Part shown: positions 47,310 through 55,223 of the stretch, one piece after another
Layout: every line of letters begins with the position of its first letter
Numbering within the stretch: position 1 is the first letter of the stretch
Assembly: GCA_029258915.1 (NCBI GenBank)
Contig: JAPDJU010000001.1
Span: 62,001 to 126,000 of the forward strand
Source: Thermoproteota archaeon
GTDB taxonomy: Archaea; Thermoproteota; Thermoprotei_A; EX4484-217-1
Length of the DNA: 64,000 nucleotides
Direction: 5' to 3'
Notes under the pieces: model-generated
What the model was told of the DNA's origin: nothing
The model's input: only the letters and a program-made list of their open reading frames with translations
Databases searched by the model: none
Program-made: the position numbers and the translations under genes

Positions 47310-47491
47310 CTTAATCGTTGAAAATAATTCTGTATACGTTTTTCATAATTACCTATTGTTGTGGCTATTGCTCCTACATTTACTCCTATAGAGTAATATC
47401 TTAATTTCAGAGACTAGGATAGTACACAGTGGTTGTGTAAAATTAGAGATTTTAAATTTAAAATAATAGACTATTAATGATGGGGGTTAAA

Positions 47492-48037
47492 ATGTGGAGG
47501 AAAATAAGTTTTCGTGAGTGGCCCTACATTTTACATCCTAGACCTGTTACCATAGTGGCTTCTAAGTTTAAAAATAAACTCAGTGCTATGGCTGCATCAT
47601 GGACTATGCCTGTTTCCAGAAAACCTCCAGTAGTTGCTGTCGCAATTGCTAAGAATAGGTTCACATATGAACTTATAATTAAAAGTAAAGAGTTCAGCTT
47701 AAACCTTCTACCAAAAGAACACCTTGATAAAATACAGTTCTTAGGTACGGTTAGTGGCAGAGAATTTGTAAACAAGATTAAAGCAGCTAACTTAACTATG
47801 GCTAATGCTAGAAGAATAAGCTCGCCAATAATATTAGAATCCTTAGCTATTTTAGAGTGCGTTCTACGTAAAGACATAGAATCCGGCGACCATAACATTA
47901 TAGTTGGGGAAATAATTGAAGCGTATGCTAGGAAAGAATTCAACATTTTAAATGAGGAAACAATCAGAAGAATACCTCTGCATGTCAGGAGCAATAAATA
48001 CACAAGCCCTATAGGAGAAATAATTGAAGTTGAATAG
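47492..48037 (+). CDS. Flavin reductase-like FMN-binding protein
   Basis: About 181 aa. The split-barrel flavin-binding pattern: HPRPVTIVASKFKNKLSAMAASWTMPVSRKPPVVAVAIAKNRFTYELIIKSKEFSLNLLP, then QFLGTVSGREFVNKIKAANLT and LECVLRKDIESGDHNIIVGEIIEAYA. Members reduce FMN or bind it as part of flavoprotein oxidoreductases. I prefer the ATG at 47492 (MWRKISF), with GGGGGTT upstream, over 47477. The physiological partner is unknown. Confidence 0.87.
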   Translation: MWRKISFREWPYILHPRPVTIVASKFKNKLSAMAASWTMPVSRKPPVVAVAIAKNRFTYELIIKSKEFSLNLLPKEHLDKIQFLGTVSGREFVNKIKAANLTMANARRISSPIILESLAILECVLRKDIESGDHNIIVGEIIEAYARKEFNILNEETIRRIPLHVRSNKYTSPIGEIIEVE

Positions 48038-48261
48038 TATAAACTAAGTAAGCATAGAAAAACAACTTCACTAATTTAATTAATTATGTTTAACGCACCA
48101 ACTTATAGTTCATGTTTGCTGATTTAAAACGATAAGAAATTTTCCACAGTTAAAAGCATGTTTTCTACTTAAAACAATTAACTACGTTTATGTAGAGCTG
48201 ATTTTCGGTAGGGTTTATTTAGTTTAAATCAAGGTATTACTTAAGGGATAAGTGGAGGTTA

Positions 48262-49476
48262 ATGTTGGGCTTCTTAAAGAATATTAAGTTTATGAGGAAA
48301 AGCAGCGGGAATCCTATGTTTGAAAAAGTTAGGTTATTCTATAATGCTCTTTCAGCACCATTTATTCAGAGAGAAGAAGAAGCTGAAGTCATAGTTCTCT
48401 CAATACTTTCTGGTGAACACACATTATTTATTGGTGAACCAGGAACAGCGAAGTCAGCTATCGTTCGTAGGGCTTCATCCCTCCTTAAAGCAAAATACTT
48501 TTACTATGTTTTGAACAAGTATACTGAACCCGATGAGTTGTTTGGACCTATAGATATTAACGAGTTAAAGACTAAAGGTATTTATAAGCGTAAGATTGAA
48601 GGCAAATTACCATTAGCGGAGATAGCATTTTTAGATGAAATATTTAATGCAAATACAGCTATTCTAAACACATTACTCTCACTTTTGCAGGAAAGAATTT
48701 TCATAAACGGAGATGAAAAAATACAGTCACCACTAATATCGCTATTTAGTGCGAGTAACGATATTCCAGATGAATCAGAGTTAAGAGCACTTTATGATAG
48801 GCTTCTATTCAGACACTATGTAAGACCAGTTTCTGAAAGCAAACTTAAGGACCTATTTAAAGCAGGCATCGAAATAGAGCTGAAGGGTGTTATAGAAGAA
48901 GAACCTATAATGGAGATTTCGGAGCTTAAAAAAGTCCAAGAACATGTATGTTATGTTCTTGAAAAAGTAAAGAACAATAAGGACATACTACAACAATACG
49001 CTAGGTTAATAGTTATTTTCAGGGAACAGGGAATTCATGTTACAGATAGAAGAGCCATTAAAGGTTTAAAAGCAATAGCAGCAAACGCAGTATTTGATTG
49101 TAGAGACCATGTTGAACCTAAAGACTTTATGGCTTTAAAGTACGTTATTCCGGAAACAGTAGATGATTTCGGTAAAGTAGCAGCAATAGTTTCTGAAGAA
49201 ATAAGGCTACCTTCAAGATACCTTAAAGACCTTGAAATCCTTGAAAGAAACATTATGAGACTTAGGAAGGAAATACGTAGAATACCAACGTATGATTTCA
49301 GAATAATAAACTATAGTAGGGAGTTACTTATCATAGAGAGAAAACTTAGAAAAATTGCAAGAGAAGCAATAGATGATAATGAAGTTCTTAATAGAATAGA
49401 GAAATTACTTGAAATAATAGGGGAAATTAAGGACTCTTTAGTTAGTAAATCAAGCCTGTACGGTAAAGACCTATGA
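48262..49476 (+). CDS. MoxR-family AAA+ ATPase, RavA-like
   Basis: 404 aa. Walker A GEPGTAKSA (about 58-66), Walker B EIAFLDEIFNANTAILNTLLSLLQER, sensor LISLFSASNDIPDESELRALYDRLLFR. A longer helical C-terminus (DLEILERNIMRLRKEIRRIPTYDFRI) is as in RavA. RavA ATPases work with a VWA protein, and the next gene, overlapping by 4 bases, encodes one. It begins with GGAGG at good spacing. Confidence 0.92.
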   Translation: MLGFLKNIKFMRKSSGNPMFEKVRLFYNALSAPFIQREEEAEVIVLSILSGEHTLFIGEPGTAKSAIVRRASSLLKAKYFYYVLNKYTEPDELFGPIDINELKTKGIYKRKIEGKLPLAEIAFLDEIFNANTAILNTLLSLLQERIFINGDEKIQSPLISLFSASNDIPDESELRALYDRLLFRHYVRPVSESKLKDLFKAGIEIELKGVIEEEPIMEISELKKVQEHVCYVLEKVKNNKDILQQYARLIVIFREQGIHVTDRRAIKGLKAIAANAVFDCRDHVEPKDFMALKYVIPETVDDFGKVAAIVSEEIRLPSRYLKDLEILERNIMRLRKEIRRIPTYDFRIINYSRELLIIERKLRKIAREAIDDNEVLNRIEKLLEIIGEIKDSLVSKSSLYGKDL

Positions 49477-51314
49477 ACTATAAGAAAAAGCTTAAAGGAG
49501 CATTAGAGGATGTAGACTATGAAAGCCCTATAGTAGCTTATAGAGCAGATAAATTAACGAAAACATATAGTAAATCTTATGGTGAAAAAGTAAATCCAAG
49601 CATTGCAGTAGATGTCTTCTACACACTATACTTACCCTTCCCCAAGGTTAAAGAGAAAATTGAAAGTAAAATTCTATCACTTAATAGAGTAGTTGTTTCT
49701 AAACTCATGGATTTAAAAGACTATGCTAAGCTAAAATACGATACCATGGTTGACGTAGATATTTCATTCGCGTACACTGTTTCATTTCTTAAAAAACTAA
49801 TAGAGTTTCTTAAGAGAGAACTGGAAAAAGCCAAAAGCACAGGAAAGTTTTCAGAAATGAAAGTGCTAAGTAGTCTCATAAACTACATGGTCTCCGGTGA
49901 AAGCTCAAGCGAAGCTTCTCTAAGTGAAGGAAACATTATGGAAGAAAAGCTTAAACGCGAAATACTGGAAAAAGCCGTTCAAGAAGCTCATGGCGAAGCG
50001 GAAAAAGTAGCTAGCAATGTTAAAGACTTGAAAAACATTGCTTCAGGAAGTAAAGCAGGTAAGTACCCTGGCCTTTTCACTTCAGGAGAATTTTTAGTTG
50101 AAGCACTTAAGCTTGCAGGAACAACATATGTTACTGAAATTCTTAAGAATGTGAAGAACATTTTAAGTAGAACAATAACCATAGTTCATAGGGAAAGACA
50201 TGACCATAAACATGGAGTATATGATGGAATAACTTTAGGTAAGGATATTTCAAGAATACTACCACGTGAGCTAACATTAGAAGATGATGTTTTCTACAAG
50301 AAACTTGTCGATGGAGAACTTCTTCTTAGAAAGAGAATTCTTATCGAGAAAGTTGGACCTCTATATGTCCTACTTGATAAATGCTTAGCCAGCAGTACTT
50401 TAGTTACTCTTAAAGACGGATCTATGGAACGCATAGAAAATATTAGAGAAGGAGATAGAGTGTTAAGCATAGGTTTCACTGTAGAAGAAACATTAGCCAA
50501 TGATTCCTACATTGTTGAAAAAACTAAATTAAATATCTCTCATGCTAAAGTTAAGGAAATAGTTTATAGCGGCATAAGAGAGGTATTTAAAGTAGAAACC
50601 GACCATGGACACTTCTATGCTACATTTAACCATTCCATACCTGTGATTAGAAACGGAATACTATGCGAAACCATTGTAGCCGATTTACATAGAGGGGATA
50701 AATTATTAAGAATAGGCATGAATGAAGGAAAGTTTTACCCAGTATTATCCAGTGTTAGAAATGTTTCTTACTATAGTAGGGAGAAAGTTTGGGATATTGT
50801 ACTAAATAGCGATCATTACTTCTTAGCTAACGGGTTCATAGTCCACAATAGCGGAAGTATGATAGGTAAGAAAACTATTTGGGCCAGGGCCATTGCTTTA
50901 GCGTTATTTAAACAGTCAAGAGAAGAAAATAGAGAATTCTATCTAAGATTCTTTGACTACATGCCTCATGAACTAATAAGGATTCATAGAAGAGCCAGGC
51001 CCAAAGAAATACAGGAACTTTTCATGACATTATTAACAATAATTAGTAGCGGGGGTACTTGGATAGCTAAGGCAATAGATATTGCATGCAGAGATGTAGT
51101 TAAAAATAAAGCTGAAGGCGTATCAACAATAGTTCTAATAACTGATGGCATAGATGCTGTACATGAGGATACTGTTAAATATTCTCTTGAAGAAGCAAAT
51201 GCAGAACTCATAACTGTAATGATTGGCGGCTTAAACGAAACTTTAAGGAGAGTCTCTAAAAAGTACTTCGTAGCTACAATGGTAGATAACGTTTTAACTG
51301 TAAAGGAGTTATAA
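49473..51314 (+). CDS. VWA-domain protein (RavA partner, ViaA-like) interrupted by a mini-intein
   Basis: 613 aa precursor, about 457 aa after splicing. An N-terminal helical region (about 1-290) and a C-terminal VWA domain. The spliced MIDAS motif reads YVLLDKSGSMIGKKTIWARAIALALFK (DxSxS). Thr in SSGGTWIAKAID and Asp in TIVLITDGIDAVHED complete the metal site. The intein cuts the motif between DK and SGS, so the protein cannot bind its metal until splicing occurs. It is translationally coupled to the RavA-like ATPase. Confidence 0.9.
   Translation: MNYKKKLKGALEDVDYESPIVAYRADKLTKTYSKSYGEKVNPSIAVDVFYTLYLPFPKVKEKIESKILSLNRVVVSKLMDLKDYAKLKYDTMVDVDISFAYTVSFLKKLIEFLKRELEKAKSTGKFSEMKVLSSLINYMVSGESSSEASLSEGNIMEEKLKREILEKAVQEAHGEAEKVASNVKDLKNIASGSKAGKYPGLFTSGEFLVEALKLAGTTYVTEILKNVKNILSRTITIVHRERHDHKHGVYDGITLGKDISRILPRELTLEDDVFYKKLVDGELLLRKRILIEKVGPLYVLLDKCLASSTLVTLKDGSMERIENIREGDRVLSIGFTVEETLANDSYIVEKTKLNISHAKVKEIVYSGIREVFKVETDHGHFYATFNHSIPVIRNGILCETIVADLHRGDKLLRIGMNEGKFYPVLSSVRNVSYYSREKVWDIVLNSDHYFLANGFIVHNSGSMIGKKTIWARAIALALFKQSREENREFYLRFFDYMPHELIRIHRRARPKEIQELFMTLLTIISSGGTWIAKAIDIACRDVVKNKAEGVSTIVLITDGIDAVHEDTVKYSLEEANAELITVMIGGLNETLRRVSKKYFVATMVDNVLTVKEL
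50382..50849 (+). other. Mini-intein (156 aa, no endonuclease) inside the VWA MIDAS motif
   Basis: In-frame insertion starting at Cys (CLASSTLVTLKDGSMERIENIREGDRVLSIG) and ending LANGFIVHN, followed by Ser+1 of the extein (SGSM). Splicing blocks: block A CLASSTLVTLKDG, block B FYATFNHSIPVI (TxxH-like, with His in place), block F EKVWDIVLNSDHYFLANGFIVHN with the standard His-Asn end. The two halves are joined by a short linker with no LAGLIDADG motif, so it can splice but not home. Boundaries are fixed by C1, N and S+1 and by restoring the DKSGSM motif. Confidence 0.92.
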
Positions 51315-51319
51315 AGGCT

Positions 51320-51916
51320 TCAAGGCTTACCTGGAACTACGTGGTGTTTTCTACACCTAGCTTCGTAAAGTTCTTTACCTCCAACAACAATTCTAGGACT
51401 ATCATAAGGTGCTGGTTTACCGTCGATTAATCTTTGAGTTCTAGTTGCTGGAGAACCACAAACAGTACATACAGCTGTTAAATATGTTATATCGTCTGCT
51501 CTAGCTAAAAGCTCCTTAACTGTTTCGAAAGGTTCACCTCTAAAATCAAGGTTTAAACCTGCAACGATAACTCTAACACCTTCATCAGCAAGCTTTTCAC
51601 ATACGCTAACAAGTTCTGTAGGAAAGAAATGTGCCTCATCGATACCTACAACATCTAAACCATTTTCCTTAGCTAGCTCATATATTTTCCAAATACCATT
51701 CTTACTTGTAGGAACAACGAAAGCAGGGTATGAGAGACCATCGTGAGATACGACATTCTCTACACTGTATCTAACATCAATAGACGGTTTGAAAATACCA
51801 ACTTTCTTCTTAGCATAACTCTCCCTAACAATTCTACGTATAAGCTCAGATGTTTTACCTGCAAACATAGGTCCAACAATAACCTCTATTGTCCCTATAC
51901 TTAATCTTGGCTTCAT
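51320..51916 (-). CDS. tdk: Thymidine kinase, type II
   Basis: About 198 aa. Walker A VIVGPMFAGKTSELIRRI, Walker B VVGIDEAHFF, LASSO-type region GLNLDFRGEPFETVKELLARADDITYLTAVC, zinc ligands CTVCGSPATRTQR and EARCRKHHVV. It phosphorylates thymidine in the salvage pathway. I chose the ATG at 51916 (MKPRLSIGTIEV) because GGTGG precedes it; the track start at 51937 adds seven residues. It converges on the VWA gene with a 5-base gap. Confidence 0.95.
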   Translation of the reverse strand: MKPRLSIGTIEVIVGPMFAGKTSELIRRIVRESYAKKKVGIFKPSIDVRYSVENVVSHDGLSYPAFVVPTSKNGIWKIYELAKENGLDVVGIDEAHFFPTELVSVCEKLADEGVRVIVAGLNLDFRGEPFETVKELLARADDITYLTAVCTVCGSPATRTQRLIDGKPAPYDSPRIVVGGKELYEARCRKHHVVPGKP

Positions 51917-52084
51917 GAATAACCACCATTTTAGCAATATATTTCCATAGACGTTCTTTTAAAGCAACGAGAAATATCTTTTCTGGCTAATCAACCATAT
52001 TAAAGCCTGTTTAAACATGCTAGCATAAATATCATAACTTATATTTCACCTAGAATCTATAGTTACTTTAAGGAGATACGGATC

Positions 52085-52637
52085 ATGAATGTGAATTCTA
52101 TTTTAAAAGCTATAAATGCTATTAAAAATACGCCTAGAACTGGATGGATTCTTAGAGGAGTTCCTGCTCCAATAGCTGAATCCATAGCCGAACACATGTA
52201 TGAAGCAGCTTTCTTAAGCATAATACTATATAGTGAACTTGCAAAGCGCGATGTGAAAATAGATTTAGGGAAAACAGTGCTTATAACTATACTCCACGAC
52301 GTATCCGAAGCATATACTGGAGACATAATTAAAGCGATTAAAGACAAAATACCTTACACTGAAGAAATAGAATTAAGTTTTGTAGAAGAAAAAAATCAAA
52401 GTACCTATAATAGTTAATTTGATTAAAGAATACATTGAAAAACGCTCTGTAGAAGCTGTTTTAGCAAAACTTGCTGAGACATTGTCAACGTATGTTCAAG
52501 CAAGAAGATACGTTAAAATGGGCTATCATGATGTTAAGGAAATAATGGATAATACTGAGAAAGAAATAGAAAAAATGTTAAACATACCGCCTATAAGTAA
52601 AATTTCAGACTTTGTAAAGAAAGAATTCTTAATGTAG
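52085..52637 (+). pseudogene. HD-domain nucleotidase (YfbR/HDDC2-like) with one frameshift at an A7 run
   Basis: The first frame (52085-52417) has the YfbR-like N-terminus: NTPRTGWILRGVPAPIAESIAEHMYEAAFLSIIL, then the metal-binding TILHDVSEAYTGDIIKAI. It ends soon after FVEEKNQ. The next frame (52392-52637) continues naturally with IKVPIIVNLIKEYIEKRSVEAVLAKLAETLSTYVQARRYVKMGYHDVKEIMDNTEKEIEKML. The switch falls in seven consecutive As at 52389-52395, and one A fewer joins the frames. The enzyme would be a 5'-deoxynucleotidase. Three explanations remain: assembly error, real mutation, or slippage on the A-run. Confidence 0.8.
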
Positions 52638-52695
52638 GCATGAAGACTTTTCTACATATAATATAACATATGTAAAGTAAGAGAAATATTAAAAA

Positions 52696-52712
52696 CTATA
52701 ACAGGGTTATAG
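52696..52712. promoter_or_regulatory. Palindromic operator CTATAAC-N3-GTTATAG, copy 1 (cysteine desulfurase)
   Basis: CTATAACAGGGTTATAG: two perfect 7-base arms around a 3-base centre. It lies just downstream of the TATA-like stretch ATATTAAAAAC and ends 10 bases before the ATG at 52723, so a bound dimer would cover the transcription start. The same arms occur before the IscU-like gene and the O-phosphoserine sulfhydrylase gene. Confidence 0.7.
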
Positions 52713-52722
52713 ATAGTAACAC

Positions 52723-53973
52723 ATGTTTAGTCTATGTAAAAGGGTTGATCTCATGTCCGTTAAAGATCTATTAAAGCTTCATGGTAAACCTATTAGAGAA
52801 GTCTATTTTGACCATGAAAATTCAGGTTGGGTACCTCCAGAAATAGTTGAAGCTATGCTACCTTATTTTAACATTAAGGGCTACGGTCACCCATCCATAA
52901 CCCATAAACCCGGATGGGAAGCATATGAAGTTGTCTATGAAACTAAAGAGTTAGTAGCTAAGACATTAAATGCTGAAAATTATGAACAAATAGTTTTTAC
53001 CCATAGTGGTACAGAAGCAAATAACTTAGCAATTTTGGGAACAGTTTTTGCAAATAAGCATGGTAAAGGCAAAATAGTTGTATCAGCTATTGAACATTTA
53101 AGCGTAATATTCCCAGCTGAATGGACTCGAAAGAATTTAGGATTCAAAGTTGTAAGAATACCTGTTGATGAAGAAGGGTTTGTAGACCCTGACATATTAG
53201 CAGCATACATAGATAAAGACACCATACTTGTAAGCATACAAATGGTTAACCACGAAATAGGTACTATTCAGCCAATAAAGGAACTTGTCAAAGTTGTTAA
53301 AGACATAAATCCTAATACCATATTTCATACTGATGCTGCTGATGCCTACGGAAAAATACCTATAGATGTTAAAGAAATTAATGTTGACCTATTAACTATT
53401 AGCAGCCATAAAATTTTAGGACCTAAAGGTGTTGGCGCACTGTATGTAGGTCCTAAAGTTAAACTAGAGAGCATTATTCACGGACAGTTAAGTACAGAAA
53501 AACTATGGCCAGGAGTTGAAAATGTACCAGCAATAGCAGGTTTTAAAAAAGCCGTAGAATTAACATTTACCAGTTTTGAAAAGAACATTAGCAAAATAAG
53601 AAAACTAAGAGATAAACTGCTAAAAGGAATTATTAACAATATACCTGATGTCTTAGTTAATGGCCCCTTAGGGGATAAGAGAAGCCCAGATAATGTTAAT
53701 ACCAGTTTTCTATACGTTGAAGGAGAAGCAGTAACTGTAGAGTTAAGTTTAAGAGGAATGTACGTTTCCAGTGGTAGTGCATGTACTAGTAGGATTTTAG
53801 AGCCGAGCCATGTACTATTAGCTATTGGTAGAAAGCATGAAGAAGCTCATGGAAGCATATTGTTTAAAATAACAAGGTATCATACAGATGAAGATATAGA
53901 ATATGCTCTTGAACAGTTAACTGAAGCTATAGGTAGGCTTAGAGAAATAAGTGCGTTAAAACCTTATAAGTAA
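52723..53973 (+). CDS. Cysteine desulfurase (NifS/IscS family)
   Basis: 416 aa from the ATG at 52723, or 406 aa from the ATG at 52753 (MSVKDLLKLHG). PLP-dependent fold: YFDHENSGWVPPEIVEAMLPYF, FTHSGTEANNLAIL, SAIEHLSV, FHTDAADAYGKIPID, the PLP Lys in LTISSHKILGPKGVGALY, and the catalytic Cys in VSSGSACTSRILEPSHVLLAIG. It removes sulfur from cysteine as a persulfide for Fe-S clusters, tRNA thiolation and molybdopterin. It heads a cluster with IscU-like, TusA-like, HTH and SerK-like genes and carries the operator palindrome. Confidence 0.95.
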   Translation: MFSLCKRVDLMSVKDLLKLHGKPIREVYFDHENSGWVPPEIVEAMLPYFNIKGYGHPSITHKPGWEAYEVVYETKELVAKTLNAENYEQIVFTHSGTEANNLAILGTVFANKHGKGKIVVSAIEHLSVIFPAEWTRKNLGFKVVRIPVDEEGFVDPDILAAYIDKDTILVSIQMVNHEIGTIQPIKELVKVVKDINPNTIFHTDAADAYGKIPIDVKEINVDLLTISSHKILGPKGVGALYVGPKVKLESIIHGQLSTEKLWPGVENVPAIAGFKKAVELTFTSFEKNISKIRKLRDKLLKGIINNIPDVLVNGPLGDKRSPDNVNTSFLYVEGEAVTVELSLRGMYVSSGSACTSRILEPSHVLLAIGRKHEEAHGSILFKITRYHTDEDIEYALEQLTEAIGRLREISALKPYK

Positions 53974-53986
53974 GCAGTCTTATATA

Positions 53987-54003
53987 CTATAACAGAGTTA
54001 TAG
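53987..54003. promoter_or_regulatory. Palindromic operator CTATAAC-N3-GTTATAG, copy 2 (IscU-like gene)
   Basis: CTATAACAGAGTTATAG lies in the 46-base gap between the cysteine desulfurase stop and the IscU-like ATG. It partly overlaps a TATA-like box (CTTATATAC) and has arms identical to copies 1 and 3. The gap would otherwise be expected to be featureless in an operon, so this looks like an internal regulated promoter. Confidence 0.7.
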
Positions 54004-54019
54004 AATCTAAGTGAAAAAC

Positions 54020-54538
54020 ATGAGCACAAGAATACCACTACCATACACGCCTAAAGTTCTTGAACTGTTTAAAAACCCTAAAAATGTGGGTTCCCTAAGT
54101 GATGCTTCTATAGTTGCAAAAGCTGGAAGCCCAGCTTGCGGAGATATGATAAGACTCTATTTAAAAGTTTCAAAGAAAAATAATGAAGATTATATTGAGA
54201 AAATAACTTTTGAAAGTTATGGATGCGCAGCAAACATTGCCGCAGCAAGCATACTCACAGAAATGGTTAAAGGTAAGAAAATGAGTGAAGCATGGAAAAT
54301 TACATGGAAACAAATAGCCGATGAATTAGGAGGCTTACCTCCAATAAAGTTTCATTGCAGCATTTTAGCTGTAGGAGCACTTAAAAGAGCAATAAGAGCA
54401 TACTACACTAAACAAGGTAAACATCCTCCTTGGCTACCTAAATCCCTGTCTTTAGAAGAGAAACAAACTATGGAAGAAGAAGAGCTTATTGAAAAACTTT
54501 ACAGCAAATATTTAAAGTATAACACTAAAACAGGGTAA
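54020..54538 (+). CDS. IscU/NifU-like Fe-S cluster scaffold protein
   Basis: About 172 aa. The three scaffold cysteines are seen in AKAGSPACGDMIRLYLKV, FESYGCAANIAAASILTEMVKGKKMSEAWKI and GGLPPIKFHCSILAVGALKRAIRAYY. The last is the usual KxHCSxLA motif. The C-terminal 35 residues are an acidic extension. I prefer the ATG at 54020, with GTGA just upstream, over GTG 54011. It receives sulfur from the desulfurase encoded just upstream and assembles clusters. Confidence 0.93.
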   Translation: MSTRIPLPYTPKVLELFKNPKNVGSLSDASIVAKAGSPACGDMIRLYLKVSKKNNEDYIEKITFESYGCAANIAAASILTEMVKGKKMSEAWKITWKQIADELGGLPPIKFHCSILAVGALKRAIRAYYTKQGKHPPWLPKSLSLEEKQTMEEEELIEKLYSKYLKYNTKTG

Positions 54539-54542
54539 TAAC

Positions 54543-54815
54543 ATGAGCGAAGTAATTTTAGATTTACGTGTAACACCACAGGGGTGTACTGATCACCCTA
54601 TAGTTAGGTTCAATAAATTACTAAGAGATGTTATGAAACGTAATGATAAAGTGAAGATAGTGCTTTACACTAAAGCTATAGACTTCCCACCAACAATTAT
54701 TAAAACAATTGCTGAAAAGAAGGGATTAAAAGTTCTAAAAGTTGAAAAGATAAATGATGAAGTTAAAGCCGTTCTTTTAAAAGAAATAAATAATATAAGA
54801 GGGGTTAAACCATGA
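54543..54815 (+). CDS. TusA/SirA-like sulfur carrier protein
   Basis: 90 aa. The N-terminal signature ILDLRVTPQGCTDHPIVRFNKLLRDV corresponds to the TusA LDxxGxxCPxP region, with Cys retained and Pro two residues later replaced by Asp-His-Pro. A strand VKIVLYTKAIDFPPTIIKTIAEKKG and another VLKVEKINDEVKAVLLKE complete the small alpha/beta fold. TusA proteins pass persulfide sulfur from the desulfurase to tRNA or cofactor enzymes. It is 4 bases after the IscU-like gene and overlaps the next start. Confidence 0.85.
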   Translation: MSEVILDLRVTPQGCTDHPIVRFNKLLRDVMKRNDKVKIVLYTKAIDFPPTIIKTIAEKKGLKVLKVEKINDEVKAVLLKEINNIRGVKP

Positions 54816-55198
54816 GAACGTTTTGTGAACTTTACGTTAAAACAATTTTACCTGTTCTTAGAGCATTTGTTGCAAGAGAACTCATTACTAATTATTCATT
54901 AAGTCAAATGGAAGCTGCAAAAGTGCTCGGAATAACTCAAGCATCAATAAACTATTATCTTTACGGAAGAAGATGCTCTAAACTTCTAAAATCTTTTGGC
55001 AAAATACCTGAAATTAAAAAAGCTGCCCACGTAGTTTCTGAAGCTCTAGTTAAAGGTAAGAAGGAAAATATTTCAGAAATAGTCTGTGAACTATGTCGTA
55101 CCATTAGGCAAAATAAAGAATATCTAAACATTGTTTTAAATGTCATGGGTATTGAGAAAATAAGTGATGTTTTATTTCCACATGAGATGAGAAAGTAG
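54812..55198 (+). CDS. Four-cysteine HTH regulator (COG2522-like), candidate sulfur/Fe-S sensor
   Basis: 128 aa. A helix-turn-helix spans about 26-52 (NYSLSQMEAAKVLGITQASINYYLYGRR). Four cysteines, Cys5, Cys55, Cys92 and Cys95 (the last two as VCELCRTIR), could hold an Fe-S cluster or zinc. This matches the DNA-binding part of archaeal COG2522 regulators, which may also carry a ThiN domain; here that domain is absent. It overlaps the TusA-like stop by 4 bases. Its position in the cluster makes it the best candidate to bind the CTATAAC-N3-GTTATAG palindrome. Confidence 0.8.
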   Translation: MRTFCELYVKTILPVLRAFVARELITNYSLSQMEAAKVLGITQASINYYLYGRRCSKLLKSFGKIPEIKKAAHVVSEALVKGKKENISEIVCELCRTIRQNKEYLNIVLNVMGIEKISDVLFPHEMRK

Positions 55199-55223
55199 CG
55201 TTTTGGTGGGTGGTCAACATGGA

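Noticed and set aside
48038-48261. Gap before the RavA-like gene, checked for an RNA gene
   Set aside because: AT-rich throughout, with no stable hairpin or open frame of note.
655-51211. Most minus-strand and off-frame ORFs of the track (for example 2236-2478, 9958-10389, 13363-13791, 43503-44117, 47524-48003)
   Set aside because: They lie entirely within confidently assigned genes on the other strand or frame, have Ser/Leu/Ile-rich shadow compositions and no family features.
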